A DNA stretch of 64,000 nt from Flavobacteriales bacterium. Lineage in GTDB: Bacteria > Bacteroidota > Bacteroidia > CAIKAF01. The stretch is from positions 36,352 through 100,351 of the forward strand of contig JANWWQ010000003.1 of the NCBI GenBank assembly GCA_025055635.1, given 5' to 3'. The notes below the pieces were generated by a model, which saw nothing but the letters and a program-made list of their open reading frames with translations, was not told the origin of the DNA and made no database searches. The position numbers were made by a program, and so were the translations under genes. Positions 47,696 to 57,337 of this stretch are shown here, in pieces. Position 1 is the stretch's first letter. Each line of letters starts with the position of its first letter.

Positions 47696-49012
47696 TTATG
47701 GAGAAATTATTTGGTTCACAGCAAAATAAGATAAAAGTCCGGCAAGATATCCTGCTAAAGCAAGGGGCGATATATTTTTCAGATACCAGCCGAAGGTAAT
47801 AGGTTCCATGCCCATCGCTGCGACGCCTGCGGCGGAACCTATGATGAGCAGACTGCCGCCTGTGCCTGCGCAATAGGCCAGTCCCTCCCAGAACAGGTCA
47901 TCCACCGGATATTCAAACATATGCTGAAAAGCCGCTACCATTGGGACGTTGTCTACAATAGCCGAAATCAGTCCCGCTATTCCGGCAAGGAAATACTTGT
48001 TGCCCAGGTGTTCTTCCAGAAAGTGGGCCGCCAGATCCAAAGAGCCGGCTGCCTCCAGAGCTCCAATAGAGAGGAGAATGCCCAGAAAGAAAAAGACGCT
48101 GGGCAGATCGATGCGCCGAAGCCCATTTTCAAAAGAATACCGCTCCGCCACACCGGGACGGGATTTATGGAGAATCTCAGTTACCACCCACAAGATTCCC
48201 ATACTCATAATTATTCCTAAATAGGGCGGCAGATGGGTCAGTGATTTAAACACGGGTACAAAAATGAGACTCAGACATCCAGTGATGAATACAATGTTTT
48301 GATCGCGTCGTGTCAGTCCGGACTCTTGAGCTCTGCTTATTACTTTATGACGGAAAAGTTTCAAATGCGGCGCGCGGCCAAGGGTTAAAACCATCAGGGG
48401 CAATAAAAGACACAATAGGGAAGGAATAAAGAGTTTCAGAATGATGTTGGAGGGTGTCACCTGTCCTCCAATCCAAAGCATTGTGGTGGTTACATCTCCG
48501 ATGGGTGACCAGGCACCGCCTGCGTTGGCCGCTACCACAATCATGCTTACTACCAGCCAGCGTTGAGGCCGGTTGGCCACCAAGTTCTTAACCAGGGAAA
48601 CCATCACGATAGTGGTGGTTAAGTTGTCTAGAACGGACGATAGGAAAAAGGTGATACCTGAGGTAATCCAAAGGAAACTAAAAAATTTCCCGGTTTTTAT
48701 GGCATCGGTCACAATGCGAAAGCCGTGGTAATGGTCCACCACTTCTACAATGGTCATGGCACAAATGAGGAAAAACAGAATGCCCGCTACATCGCCCATG
48801 TGTTCCATGAGTTGGTCTATCACAAATTCCACACGGGCCTCCTCAGCGCTCATATGACCTGAGGGCTCTACATGTCGGAAAAAAATTAAAGAGGTCCATA
48901 ATGTCACGCTCATGAGCAAGGAAATAGCTCCTTTGTTGATGTGCGTGCGGGCCTCCATGGAGATCAGGAGATATCCTATCACAAATAGGATGGCCAGAAT
49001 TATTTGAAACAT
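47696..49012 (-). CDS. nhaD: NhaD-type sodium:proton antiporter
   Basis: FFLSSVLDNLTTTIVMVSLVKNLV; VVAANAGGAWSPIGDVTTTMLWIGGQ; LISAIVDNVPMVAAFQHMFEYPVDDLFWEGLAYCAGTGGSLLIIGSAAGVAAMGME. Confidence 0.92.
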   Translation of the reverse strand: MFQIILAILFVIGYLLISMEARTHINKGAISLLMSVTLWTSLIFFRHVEPSGHMSAEEARVEFVIDQLMEHMGDVAGILFFLICAMTIVEVVDHYHGFRIVTDAIKTGKFFSFLWITSGITFFLSSVLDNLTTTIVMVSLVKNLVANRPQRWLVVSMIVVAANAGGAWSPIGDVTTTMLWIGGQVTPSNIILKLFIPSLLCLLLPLMVLTLGRAPHLKLFRHKVISRAQESGLTRRDQNIVFITGCLSLIFVPVFKSLTHLPPYLGIIMSMGILWVVTEILHKSRPGVAERYSFENGLRRIDLPSVFFFLGILLSIGALEAAGSLDLAAHFLEEHLGNKYFLAGIAGLISAIVDNVPMVAAFQHMFEYPVDDLFWEGLAYCAGTGGSLLIIGSAAGVAAMGMEPITFGWYLKNISPLALAGYLAGLLSYFAVNQIISP

Positions 49013-50250
49013 TCGGCGGGGCTATTAACCAGTCGTTTCAGAGCTAATTCATAAGATGTCTTAACAATTCCCGTGCGACTGGGATTCAAGGCATGCACTT
49101 CTTCCAAGGCTCTTCTAATTGTGTGGCTGGTGTCCTCGAAAATTGCTTTTTCCTCCAAAGGCCCAGCATCGCTCATCAGAAACGCAAATACACGGGCCAT
49201 CCCGCAGTTGGCCATAAAATCAGGTATTACAGAAACCTGACGGTCTGCGTACTCCGCTGTCGGGCCAAAGAAAATTTCCTCGTCGGCGAAGGGCACATTA
49301 GCTCCGCAGCTGATGACTTCTAGACCATGTCGGATGAGCTGTTCACACTGGGCGTGCGTGAGCAAGCGCGAGGCCGCGCAGGGCAAAAAAATGTCTGCTC
49401 CTATGGTCCAGAAATCGTGGCTGATCACTTCATAGGGAATCAATTCCGGCGCCCGAAGTCTGTTTCCCTCTCGGCTCAGAAATAGGGCCTTCACTTCGCT
49501 CTCCGAAAAGCCCTCTGGTTTAAGTAGGCCTCCACCTCTGTCCATGATTCCTACAATGCGTACACCTGATTTTGCAAGAAAAAAAGCCGCTGCAGCACCC
49601 ACATTCCCCCAACCCTGAACCAGGGCCCGCTTCCCCTCCCAATGGCCCCCCCATAGGCTGTAATAATGTTTTACAGCCTCGGCTACCCCAAATCCCGTGA
49701 TCATATCTGCAACGGTATATTGGCCTTCCGGGTTTGGGGAAAATTGAGAAGATCTTAGCACCAGTGAGACACCCTTTTGTAGCCGTTCTACCAGCCTGGT
49801 CCTTTCCGCTCCGGAAGGCCTAAAATGGCCATTTAGCACACCTTCTTGGGGGTGCAGAAGGCCCAATTCGGTGGTGATGGGAATTACTTCGTGTATTTCA
49901 TCCACATTAAGGTCGCCTCCGGTACCGTAATAGCTCTTTAGTAGGGGCAAAACCGTTTTAAACCATCTCTTAAGGACTCCTTCCTTGCGAGGGTCAGTGG
50001 GGTCAAAATTGATACCCGATTTTCCGCCACCAATCGGAGGCCCGGCCACTGTAAACTTTATTTCCATTGTTTTGGCCAGAGATTCCACCTCCCGGCGATC
50101 TAAGCCCTTTCGCATACGGGTACCCCCACCGGCTGCCCCACCGCGCAGGGAATTGATCACAACCCAACCGACAGCCTCCGTTTCGCTGTCGTGCCATTCC
50201 AACACTATCTCGGGTGGGGCGTTCTCAAATTTTTCTAGTAATGCTCTCAT
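49000..50250 (-). CDS. Glu/Leu/Phe/Val dehydrogenase family protein
   Basis: SLRGGAAGGGTRMRKGLDRREVESLAKTMEIKFTVAGPPIGGGKSGINFDP; ALVQGWGNVGAAAAFFLAKSGVRIVGIMDR. Confidence 0.9.
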   Translation of the reverse strand: MRALLEKFENAPPEIVLEWHDSETEAVGWVVINSLRGGAAGGGTRMRKGLDRREVESLAKTMEIKFTVAGPPIGGGKSGINFDPTDPRKEGVLKRWFKTVLPLLKSYYGTGGDLNVDEIHEVIPITTELGLLHPQEGVLNGHFRPSGAERTRLVERLQKGVSLVLRSSQFSPNPEGQYTVADMITGFGVAEAVKHYYSLWGGHWEGKRALVQGWGNVGAAAAFFLAKSGVRIVGIMDRGGGLLKPEGFSESEVKALFLSREGNRLRAPELIPYEVISHDFWTIGADIFLPCAASRLLTHAQCEQLIRHGLEVISCGANVPFADEEIFFGPTAEYADRQVSVIPDFMANCGMARVFAFLMSDAGPLEEKAIFEDTSHTIRRALEEVHALNPSRTGIVKTSYELALKRLVNSPAECFK

Positions 50251-50282
50251 TAAGGAATAATCGTAAAGGTCCTGAAAGCAAA

Positions 50283-50290
50283 CAAAAGTA
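50283..50290 (-). promoter_or_regulatory. -7 element (TACTTTTG) for the dehydrogenase-nhaD-exbB-exbD-tonB cluster
   Basis: Exact TAnnTTTG on the minus strand, 32 nt before ATG 50250. Confidence 0.5.
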
Positions 50291-50476
50291 GTGGGATTGG
50301 TCTCAATGAAAACCTGGGGTGTTTTTTAATTAATTGGATGGACCTGTTAATAACGGTTTTCTCGCCCTTTTTCTTTGGATATGCGTTATAATCAACCCTG
50401 CTCTCATCGGATAGTTCTCCCCTCCTTGTGGGGAATAGGCTGAACCAGCATTTACCCTGGCCGGTATTTTTGTTCC

Positions 50477-51763
50477 GTGAGCCGCCTTGAGAAGCTTCGT
50501 GAAAGTTGGATGCATCAAGCCCATCTAGCCGATGCTGCGGATCCTTTGAAGTGGTTAAGAGCCCACTTTCACATACCCGAAAAAGATGGCCGCCCTGTGG
50601 TTTATTTCACAGGCAATTCCCTGGGTTTACAACCCCGCAAGGCTGCTCAGTATATAGCGGAAGAGTTGGAAGCCTGGCGCACTTTAGCCGTAGATGGGCA
50701 TTTCCAAGGAAAGCGCCCCTGGTACCATTACCACACGTTCTTTTCCGAGCATCTGGCTTCGCTTTTAGGATGCCAACCCCAGGAATGTGTGGCCATGGGT
50801 TCGCTCACGGCCAACTTACACCTGCTTCTAGTGAGCTTTTACAGGCCCCAAGGTCAGAAATTTAAGATTCTCTGTGAGCAAAATCCCTTCCCTTCGGATT
50901 TGTACGCTTTCTGGTCGCAAGCGCGTTTTCACGGTTACGATCCCCAAGAAGCTGTCGTGGAACTCCCCCACAATGACATGGCGGAAGAGGAAATCGCTCA
51001 ATACATTGAATCCCTGGGTGATGAACTGGCCGTGGTCGTGTTCGGTGGAGTGCATTACCTCAGTGGGCGCTTTTTCAGGCCTGGTCCGCTGGTGCAGGCC
51101 GCCCATCGGGTGGGTGCCTTTTTTGGACTTGACTTAGCCCATGCCATAGGAAATATTCCTCTCACCCTGCATGATGATGAGGTGGATTTTGCTTGCTGGT
51201 GTTCGTACAAGTATCTTAACAGTGGCCCCGGCGCCGTGGGGGGCCTGTACGTGCATGAAAAATACGGCGGCCTTCGTGATATCCCTCGCTTTGAGGGGTG
51301 GTGGGGAACCCGATCGGATACGCGCTTCTTGATGGAACGCTCTTTTGACCCAGCCCCAGGTGCGCAGGCCTGGCAACTGAGCAATGCTCCCGTATTCAAT
51401 ATGGCAGCCCACTTGGCAGCCTTGGAGCTTTTCTCTCAGGTTGGGATAGAGGCCCTCCGCCACAAAAGCATCCAACTCACTGGCTTTTTGGAGCAAGGAT
51501 TGGATCAACTGAACGAGGCTTTACCCCATCGGTCTTTTTCGCTCTTAACCCCCCGTGATCCCGCACTCAGGGGATGTCAACTCTCTATTATTTTTGAAGA
51601 TGAAGAGACTGGTCAGCGGGTGTTCAAAACATTATTAAGCGAGGGGGTGGTCGTGGACTGGCGACAACCCCGCGTAATGCGGATGGCTCCTGTACCTTCC
51701 TATAATACATTTGAGGATGTGGCCCGCTGCCTTTGTTCTCTGGCTGATGCCCTCGTCCTTTAA
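50477..51763 (+). CDS. kynU: Kynureninase
   Basis: VYFTGNSLGLQPRKAAQYIAEELEAW; AVVVFGGVHYLSGRFF; DLAHAIGNIPLTLHDDEVDFACWCSYKYLNSGPGAVGGLYVHEKY. GTG start at 50477. Confidence 0.95.
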   Translation: MSRLEKLRESWMHQAHLADAADPLKWLRAHFHIPEKDGRPVVYFTGNSLGLQPRKAAQYIAEELEAWRTLAVDGHFQGKRPWYHYHTFFSEHLASLLGCQPQECVAMGSLTANLHLLLVSFYRPQGQKFKILCEQNPFPSDLYAFWSQARFHGYDPQEAVVELPHNDMAEEEIAQYIESLGDELAVVVFGGVHYLSGRFFRPGPLVQAAHRVGAFFGLDLAHAIGNIPLTLHDDEVDFACWCSYKYLNSGPGAVGGLYVHEKYGGLRDIPRFEGWWGTRSDTRFLMERSFDPAPGAQAWQLSNAPVFNMAAHLAALELFSQVGIEALRHKSIQLTGFLEQGLDQLNEALPHRSFSLLTPRDPALRGCQLSIIFEDEETGQRVFKTLLSEGVVVDWRQPRVMRMAPVPSYNTFEDVARCLCSLADALVL

Positions 51764-51769
51764 AAAATC

Positions 51770-51797
51770 CTAATAACCTCATTCTAATAACCTCATT
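51770..51797 (+). repeat. Two perfect tandem copies of CTAATAACCTCATT before the polyprenyl synthetase ATG
   Basis: 51770-51783 and 51784-51797 identical; ATG at 51799. Confidence 0.9.
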
Positions 51798-51798
51798 C

Positions 51799-52782
51799 AT
51801 GCACCAGATTTCCCGTGAGAAAATATTCGCCTTCCTGGAGGCTTACCAACAATTCCATGATAGTATCAATTTCCGAGCTGAGCCTGCGAATTTGTACGAA
51901 CCCATCCGCTATATAATGGGATTAGGGGGTAAAAGACTACGGCCCTTGTTGGTGCTGGCGGCCTGCGATGCCGTGGGGGGGTCCTGGCGTCAGGCGCTCA
52001 GCCAGGCCTATGCAATAGAGCTGTTCCATAATTTCACTCTTGTCCACGATGACATCATGGACAAGGCTAGCCTGCGTCGGGGTCAACCCACCGTGCATTT
52101 AAAATTTGGTGAAAACTCCGCCATCCTGGCCGGTGATGCCATGGCTTTCTATTGTCAAATGTTTCTAGCTGAAGGCCTGCCGGCTCCCACGCAAGCCTAT
52201 GTTTTAAGTCTTTTCAACACCACTGCCATTCGCATTATTGAAGGTCAGCAAATGGATATGGACTTTGAAGACCGCCTTGCAGTGGATTCCGAGGATTACC
52301 TTAAAATGATTGAATACAAAACTTCGGTGCTTTTGGCCTGTGCCCTACAGATAGGAGCCGTGATCGGTGGGGCTCCTCCTGAGATGGAAAAAGCCTTCTA
52401 TAACGCAGGCCTGGGAATAGGGCTGGCCTTTCAGATTCGGGATGATATTCTGGATGCTTTTGGAGATGAGCGTTTCGGTAAAATTAAAGGTGGCGATATC
52501 CTGAATAACAAAAAGACACTCTTATACATCCTGGCCCGGGAAAATGCCTCACCCGATGATCAGCATTTGCTGGAAAAGCTTATCACGGAGCCTGATGCGG
52601 AAAAGAAAATTCATCAGACTCTTGCTGTGTTTGAACGGAGCGGCGCCCGTGTGTTGGCGGAGGAAAAGGCTAAGGCTTTTCACGAAATGGCCCTCCGGTC
52701 TCTAAACTCCCTTTCATTGCCTGTGGAAGGAAAAAACCTTCTCCTGGATATCGCCCAAATGATTTATGAGCGTCAATTTTAG
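51799..52782 (+). CDS. Polyprenyl synthetase family protein
   Basis: GGKRLRPLLVLAACDAVGG; LVHDDIMDKASLRRGQPTVHLKFGENSAILAGDAM; GLAFQIRDDILDAFGD. Confidence 0.95.
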   Translation: MHQISREKIFAFLEAYQQFHDSINFRAEPANLYEPIRYIMGLGGKRLRPLLVLAACDAVGGSWRQALSQAYAIELFHNFTLVHDDIMDKASLRRGQPTVHLKFGENSAILAGDAMAFYCQMFLAEGLPAPTQAYVLSLFNTTAIRIIEGQQMDMDFEDRLAVDSEDYLKMIEYKTSVLLACALQIGAVIGGAPPEMEKAFYNAGLGIGLAFQIRDDILDAFGDERFGKIKGGDILNNKKTLLYILARENASPDDQHLLEKLITEPDAEKKIHQTLAVFERSGARVLAEEKAKAFHEMALRSLNSLSLPVEGKNLLLDIAQMIYERQF

Positions 52783-52810
52783 CTGGATTTATGAATTAGG
52801 ACTTCTTTTC

Positions 52811-52818
52811 TAAATTTG
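52811..52818 (+). promoter_or_regulatory. -7 element (TAAATTTG) for the thioredoxin-family gene
   Basis: Exact TAnnTTTG, 9 nt before ATG 52828. Confidence 0.55.
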
Positions 52819-52827
52819 GTACGTCCT

Positions 52828-53406
52828 ATGGCTGCCACTCCCACTTACCTAATTCCCTTGGGCGCTCCAGCTCCTGACTTCACCTTGCCCGAACCCCTCA
52901 CCGGTCGTTTATGGAGATTCAAGGATGTAAAAGGCTCTAAAGGTACGGTGGTCGTATTCATGTGCAACCATTGTCCTTATGTACAACATATTTTAGACAA
53001 ACTGCTGGAATTAGCCCGTAAATACAAAGAGCAGGGAATTGGTTTTGTGGGTATCAATTCCAACAACGTAGAAACTCACCCCGAAGACGCTCCTGAAAAG
53101 ATGGCCGCCTTGGCCCGTGAGAAGAATTTTCCGTTCCCTTACCTTTTTGACGAAACACAAGCCGTAGCTAAGGCCTATTTTGCTGCTTGCACGCCTGATT
53201 TCAGTGTGTTTGATGCCGAAAACCGCTGCGTTTATCGGGGCCGATTCGATGCTTCCAGTCCCAAAAAAGAGGTGCCCGTCACGGGGGAAGACCTCTCAAG
53301 GGCTTTGGATGCCCTGGTTGTGGGCCAACCTGTGGACCCCCAGCAAATCCCATCCATTGGCTGTAACATCAAGTGGAAACCCGGTTATGAGCCTTATTAC
53401 TTTTGA
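52828..53406 (+). CDS. Thioredoxin-family (AhpC/TSA-like) protein
   Basis: LGAPAPDFTLPEPLTGRLWRFKDVKGSKGTVVVFMCNHCPYVQHI; ATG 52828 preferred to TTG 52816. Confidence 0.92.
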   Translation: MAATPTYLIPLGAPAPDFTLPEPLTGRLWRFKDVKGSKGTVVVFMCNHCPYVQHILDKLLELARKYKEQGIGFVGINSNNVETHPEDAPEKMAALAREKNFPFPYLFDETQAVAKAYFAACTPDFSVFDAENRCVYRGRFDASSPKKEVPVTGEDLSRALDALVVGQPVDPQQIPSIGCNIKWKPGYEPYYF

Positions 53407-54794
53407 CTCTTAGCTTCAAAATAATAAGAAGGAAGCGGTTTTTGAAGGCTCTCTAAAAAATTGACCAATAGTGAATAAAGGCGGGGGCAGTTTTGCCAGG
53501 GCAATCGCTCCGCCGTATCAAGCACGTCATGGTAAGCAATGCCTTCCCCATTAGCATATAGGAATATGGCTGGTACCTGCAATTGAGTGAAAAAATAATG
53601 GTCGCTGTTGGGAGCATTAGACCGCAGATCAACCTTTTCTAGTAAATTATAAGTCCGATTCAAACTGTCTATTAAGGCAGAAAGGTGCGGCAATTCTCTG
53701 CCATTCACAAGTGTGACGCCTTTTTCAGCCCCTCCCATCAGATCTAAGTTCAAAAGAAACCGGATACGGGGCAGCACGGGCCGATACTTATGGATGAATT
53801 GCCAGGAGCCTTCTAAGCCAATTTCTTCCGCTCCAAAACCGATGAAAAGCAGGCTGTAATGGGGGGGCGGCTGAGAGGCCACATACCGGGCCAAGGCCAT
53901 CATCATGGCGGTGCCAGAGGCATTATCATGGGCCCCTCCATACAAGGCCTCCCGGCCCAACATCCCCAAATGGTCCAAATGGGCTGTGATTACTATAAAT
54001 GTATCGGGCACCTGACCAGGCCAGTAGGCCAGGGAATTAGCACAGGGCACCTCAGAGTGAGTCTCAGCCCTCACATGCACAGTGAGAAACCTGGGAATTT
54101 TAACCACTTTATGGGCTGCTCGGGGGTGGATAGTAGCCACAAAAGAGGGCTGCGATGCCCTGGCGGGATACCATGCCTCCTGTTTCGCGGCTAGGCGTAC
54201 CACCGGCCAACCGGCTTTAACCACCGAATCTTGCAGGTGCGCAAGCTGTTTTCGCCATGAGTCGTCGGGAGCATTCAGATAATCTAAAAATACGGCATCA
54301 CGGCCCTTTCTTAATCGGGGAAGGCCACGATGAGCTCTTATCGGACGGAGGCGGAACCGTCCTTTGAGCGATTGGGATTCGGGCTGTACATGAAAATCCA
54401 GGCCTGGTATTAGGCGCACCTTTCCCCACCACAGCTCCACGGTATCTGGAAATGTGTGTACAGCTACAGAGAAGGTTTGAAGGTAATCCGATGCGAAAGG
54501 CGGCCTTTTCAAACCCCATGCCGCTAAGCTATCGGCCACGGCCCGAGCCGCTTTCCACATCCCCTCTTGCACATAGCCCCTTCCAAAAAAGGCGGGCGAT
54601 GCAAGCAGGGTAATCATCCGCTTTTGCCAGGAACACAAAGAATCGGCTTCCGGACGGATCTGCCCCCACAACCGTTCCTGCCATTCCAAGTTCTGAACAA
54701 AGTAAAGGAACCAAACGTACGTGAGAGCCCGCATGAGCAGGCTAAAATACCAATAAAGGTTAGGAGGGAGCTTATTTCCCTTTGGCCAATGCAA
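53397..54794 (-). CDS. M28-family metallopeptidase
   Basis: VITAHLDHLGMLGREALYGGAHDNASGTAMMMALAR; FGAEEIGLEGS; LLNLDLMGG; SDHYFF. Exact start uncertain. Confidence 0.9.
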   Translation of the reverse strand: MHWPKGNKLPPNLYWYFSLLMRALTYVWFLYFVQNLEWQERLWGQIRPEADSLCSWQKRMITLLASPAFFGRGYVQEGMWKAARAVADSLAAWGLKRPPFASDYLQTFSVAVHTFPDTVELWWGKVRLIPGLDFHVQPESQSLKGRFRLRPIRAHRGLPRLRKGRDAVFLDYLNAPDDSWRKQLAHLQDSVVKAGWPVVRLAAKQEAWYPARASQPSFVATIHPRAAHKVVKIPRFLTVHVRAETHSEVPCANSLAYWPGQVPDTFIVITAHLDHLGMLGREALYGGAHDNASGTAMMMALARYVASQPPPHYSLLFIGFGAEEIGLEGSWQFIHKYRPVLPRIRFLLNLDLMGGAEKGVTLVNGRELPHLSALIDSLNRTYNLLEKVDLRSNAPNSDHYFFTQLQVPAIFLYANGEGIAYHDVLDTAERLPWQNCPRLYSLLVNFLESLQKPLPSYYFEAKSQK

Positions 54795-55239
54795 GAGCCT
54801 TGCGCCCCTCTGCCACCAGCATCATGGCGTCGTGATAGCCTAAGATGCGGTGCACCACTTCCCCCGAGCCGTTCAGAAAAAGGAGCGTGGGATAAGCCCT
54901 TACGCCATATTTCATGGCTACTGATGGCCCTTCGCCGCGTTCCATATCAATTTTCATATTCACAAAATTTTCATTGAAAAATTTACCCGCTTCCGGGTCG
55001 CGGAAAGGACCATAATTCATCATTTTACAGGGGCCACACCATGTGGTGTACGCATCCAAAAAAAGCAACTTCTTGGTTTTTTGAGCTTCCTTAAGGCCAG
55101 CGTCTAGCGTACCCTCAAAAAATTTGAAAGTATAAGGAGAAGAGCTTGAACCACTGGGGCCGGGGCTCTGCGCACCCGTGCGAAGAACGCCTCCTACAAA
55201 AAATACTATGGCTAATAAACTTAAATAAAATTTCCCCAT
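54772..55239 (-). CDS. Secreted thioredoxin-like protein
   Basis: Signal peptide (MGKFYLSLLAIVFFVGGVLRTGAQS), KTKKLLFLDAYTTWCGPCKMMNYGPFRDPEAGKFFNENFVNMKIDME. Start may be 55248. Confidence 0.9.
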   Translation of the reverse strand: MGKFYLSLLAIVFFVGGVLRTGAQSPGPSGSSSSPYTFKFFEGTLDAGLKEAQKTKKLLFLDAYTTWCGPCKMMNYGPFRDPEAGKFFNENFVNMKIDMERGEGPSVAMKYGVRAYPTLLFLNGSGEVVHRILGYHDAMMLVAEGRKALALAKGK

Positions 55240-55413
55240 GCGCAGCATTGTTTTTAAATGTGCTAATTCCGTGCCAAAATGAAGGGCAGGGGAGCGCCGG
55301 ACACCCCCTCTTTTATGATTCACTTTCTAGGGGTTCCCTCCTAAGCAGGAACCCATGTAAAAGGGCTTTCCTTTTGGTTTAAAAGCCCCTTGCTGCCTAC
55401 CTTTAACCTCGTC

Positions 55414-56952
55414 ATGTTGGTGAAAGCTTTTGGGGGAGCCGTGTTTGGCATAGATGCCCTGGTGATCACGGTAGAAGTGAACACAGCCCCTGGGGCCAAA
55501 TTTTACATGGTGGGCTTGCCGGACAATGCGGTTAAGGAAAGTCAGCAACGCGTGGAGGCCGCCCTCCGCAACAACGGTTTCAAAGTACCGGGTCAGAGAA
55601 TCACCGTGAATCTGGCTCCCGCGGACATCCGTAAGGAAGGGTCTTCGTACGATTTGCCAATTGCCATTGGTATTCTGGCGGCCTCCGAACAGATACGGCC
55701 CTCCTTCCTGGATAAATATCTCATTCTGGGCGAACTGTCGCTGGATGGAAGCATCCAGCCTATTCGCGGGGCTCTTCCCGTGGCCTTTCGGGCCCGTGCA
55801 GAGGGGTTTGAGGGCCTCATTGTGCCGGAAGTCAACGCCCGCGAAGCGGCCGTGGTACAGGAGATTAAGGTGTATGGCATCCGTACCCTGCGCCAGGCCA
55901 TAGAAATTCTGGAAGGGCACTCCCGTCTAAGCCCCGTACAGGTGGCTCCTGAAGAGTTGCTCAACCACGCGCCCTCTGAGGGCGAACCGGACTTTGCCGA
56001 TGTGCGCGGCCAGGAAAACATCAAACGGGCCTTGGAGATTGCCGCCGCCGGCGGGCATAACGTCATTTTAGTGGGGCCTCCAGGTGCGGGTAAAACCATG
56101 CTGGCCCGGCGGCTCCCCGGTATCTTGCCGCCCCTCACTCTGGAGGAAGCCATTGAAACCACCATGATCCACTCCGTGGCCGGAAAGCTCAGCCCTTCCG
56201 AAACGCTCATCACCCGACGGCCTTTCCGTTCACCCCATCACACCATCAGCGATGTGGCATTGGTGGGCGGCGGCTCTTTTCCCCGCCCCGGTGAAATTTC
56301 TTTAGCTCACAATGGGGTCCTTTTTCTGGATGAGCTGCCGGAATTCAAACGCCAGGTGTTGGAAGTATTGCGCCAACCCATGGAAGACCGTGTGGTCACC
56401 ATCTCCCGCTCCCGGTTCACCGTGGAGTTTCCGGCCAGTTTCATGCTCGTGGCCAGCATGAATCCTTGCCCTTGTGGCAACTTCAATCATCCGGAAAAGG
56501 AATGCACCTGCCCCCCCGGCACTGTTGCTAAATACCTGAACCGGATTAGTGGCCCCTTGCTGGACCGGATAGACCTCCACGTGGAAGTGACGCCCGTGCC
56601 ATTTAACCGCCTCAGCGAAGGACGGGCGCCGGAGAGTTCCGCCACCATCCGCCAGAGAGTGGTCCGCGCAAGGCAACGCCAGGCTGAGCGATTCCGGAGC
56701 ATCCCCAATGTTTTTTGTAACGCTCAGATGAACACCCGCCTGCTGCGCGAGGTATGCCGCATTCCTCCGGAGGCCCAGAACCTGTTGCGTCAGGCCATGG
56801 AACGCCTGGGTTTATCGGCCCGTGCCTACGACCGTATCCTCAAAGTGGCCCGGACCGTGGCCGATCTGGATAATTCTCCAGAAATCCTCACCCACCACGT
56901 GGCCGAAGCCATTCAGTACCGTACCCTGGATAGGGAGCTCTGGAGGCGCTGA
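55414..56952 (+). CDS. YifB/ComM-family Mg-chelatase-like AAA ATPase
   Basis: [90 protein letters not shown] 55414 (ORF-track start is TTG). Confidence 0.95.
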   Translation: MLVKAFGGAVFGIDALVITVEVNTAPGAKFYMVGLPDNAVKESQQRVEAALRNNGFKVPGQRITVNLAPADIRKEGSSYDLPIAIGILAASEQIRPSFLDKYLILGELSLDGSIQPIRGALPVAFRARAEGFEGLIVPEVNAREAAVVQEIKVYGIRTLRQAIEILEGHSRLSPVQVAPEELLNHAPSEGEPDFADVRGQENIKRALEIAAAGGHNVILVGPPGAGKTMLARRLPGILPPLTLEEAIETTMIHSVAGKLSPSETLITRRPFRSPHHTISDVALVGGGSFPRPGEISLAHNGVLFLDELPEFKRQVLEVLRQPMEDRVVTISRSRFTVEFPASFMLVASMNPCPCGNFNHPEKECTCPPGTVAKYLNRISGPLLDRIDLHVEVTPVPFNRLSEGRAPESSATIRQRVVRARQRQAERFRSIPNVFCNAQMNTRLLREVCRIPPEAQNLLRQAMERLGLSARAYDRILKVARTVADLDNSPEILTHHVAEAIQYRTLDRELWRR

Positions 56953-57097
56953 GCAAGCCAAACCGCAATTTTTTATCCTCTCCCCAGGCCACCGATTAAA
57001 ATTCCCGGGTGCACCTACACCACGACCCGCATAAGCCTCCTCTCCCCATACCCCATTATCCTTTTCTCCTTCACACAGAATTTTGGGGTTGCTGCCC

Positions 57098-57259
57098 ATG
57101 ATGAGCGGAGGAAGAAGTTCTGGAATTCTCTCTTATTTTTTTAAGCCGCAGGATGAGGAAGTTTGGGGCATGGGATTTCACCACATTGTCAAGGCTGGCT
57201 ATACTTCCCTCAAGAAATTTTTAGAGGATAAGTTAATGAAAGAAAGATCTTTTAACTGA
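57098..57259 (+). CDS. Candidate small ORF, 53 aa
   Basis: MMSGGRSSGILSYFFKPQDEEVWGMGFHHIVKAGYTSLKKFLEDKLMKERSFN*, below the ORF-track cutoff, in the comM / glycine-rich gap. Confidence 0.25.
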   Translation: MMSGGRSSGILSYFFKPQDEEVWGMGFHHIVKAGYTSLKKFLEDKLMKERSFN

Positions 57260-57337
57260 AATTCTGGTCCTTAAAAATTTAATTAAAAAATCTTTCTTGG
57301 CAACGATGAGAGTTTTTCCTAATTAGATTGGCAGCTT

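Noticed and set aside
47676-47873. Arg-rich N-terminal extension of the ExbB ORF
   Set aside because: Overlaps nhaD out of frame; ATG 47675 gives a normal ExbB start.
55593-56213. 206-aa minus-strand ORF
   Set aside because: Antisense shadow of the ComM-like ATPase gene; Ser/Arg/Ala-rich, no domain.
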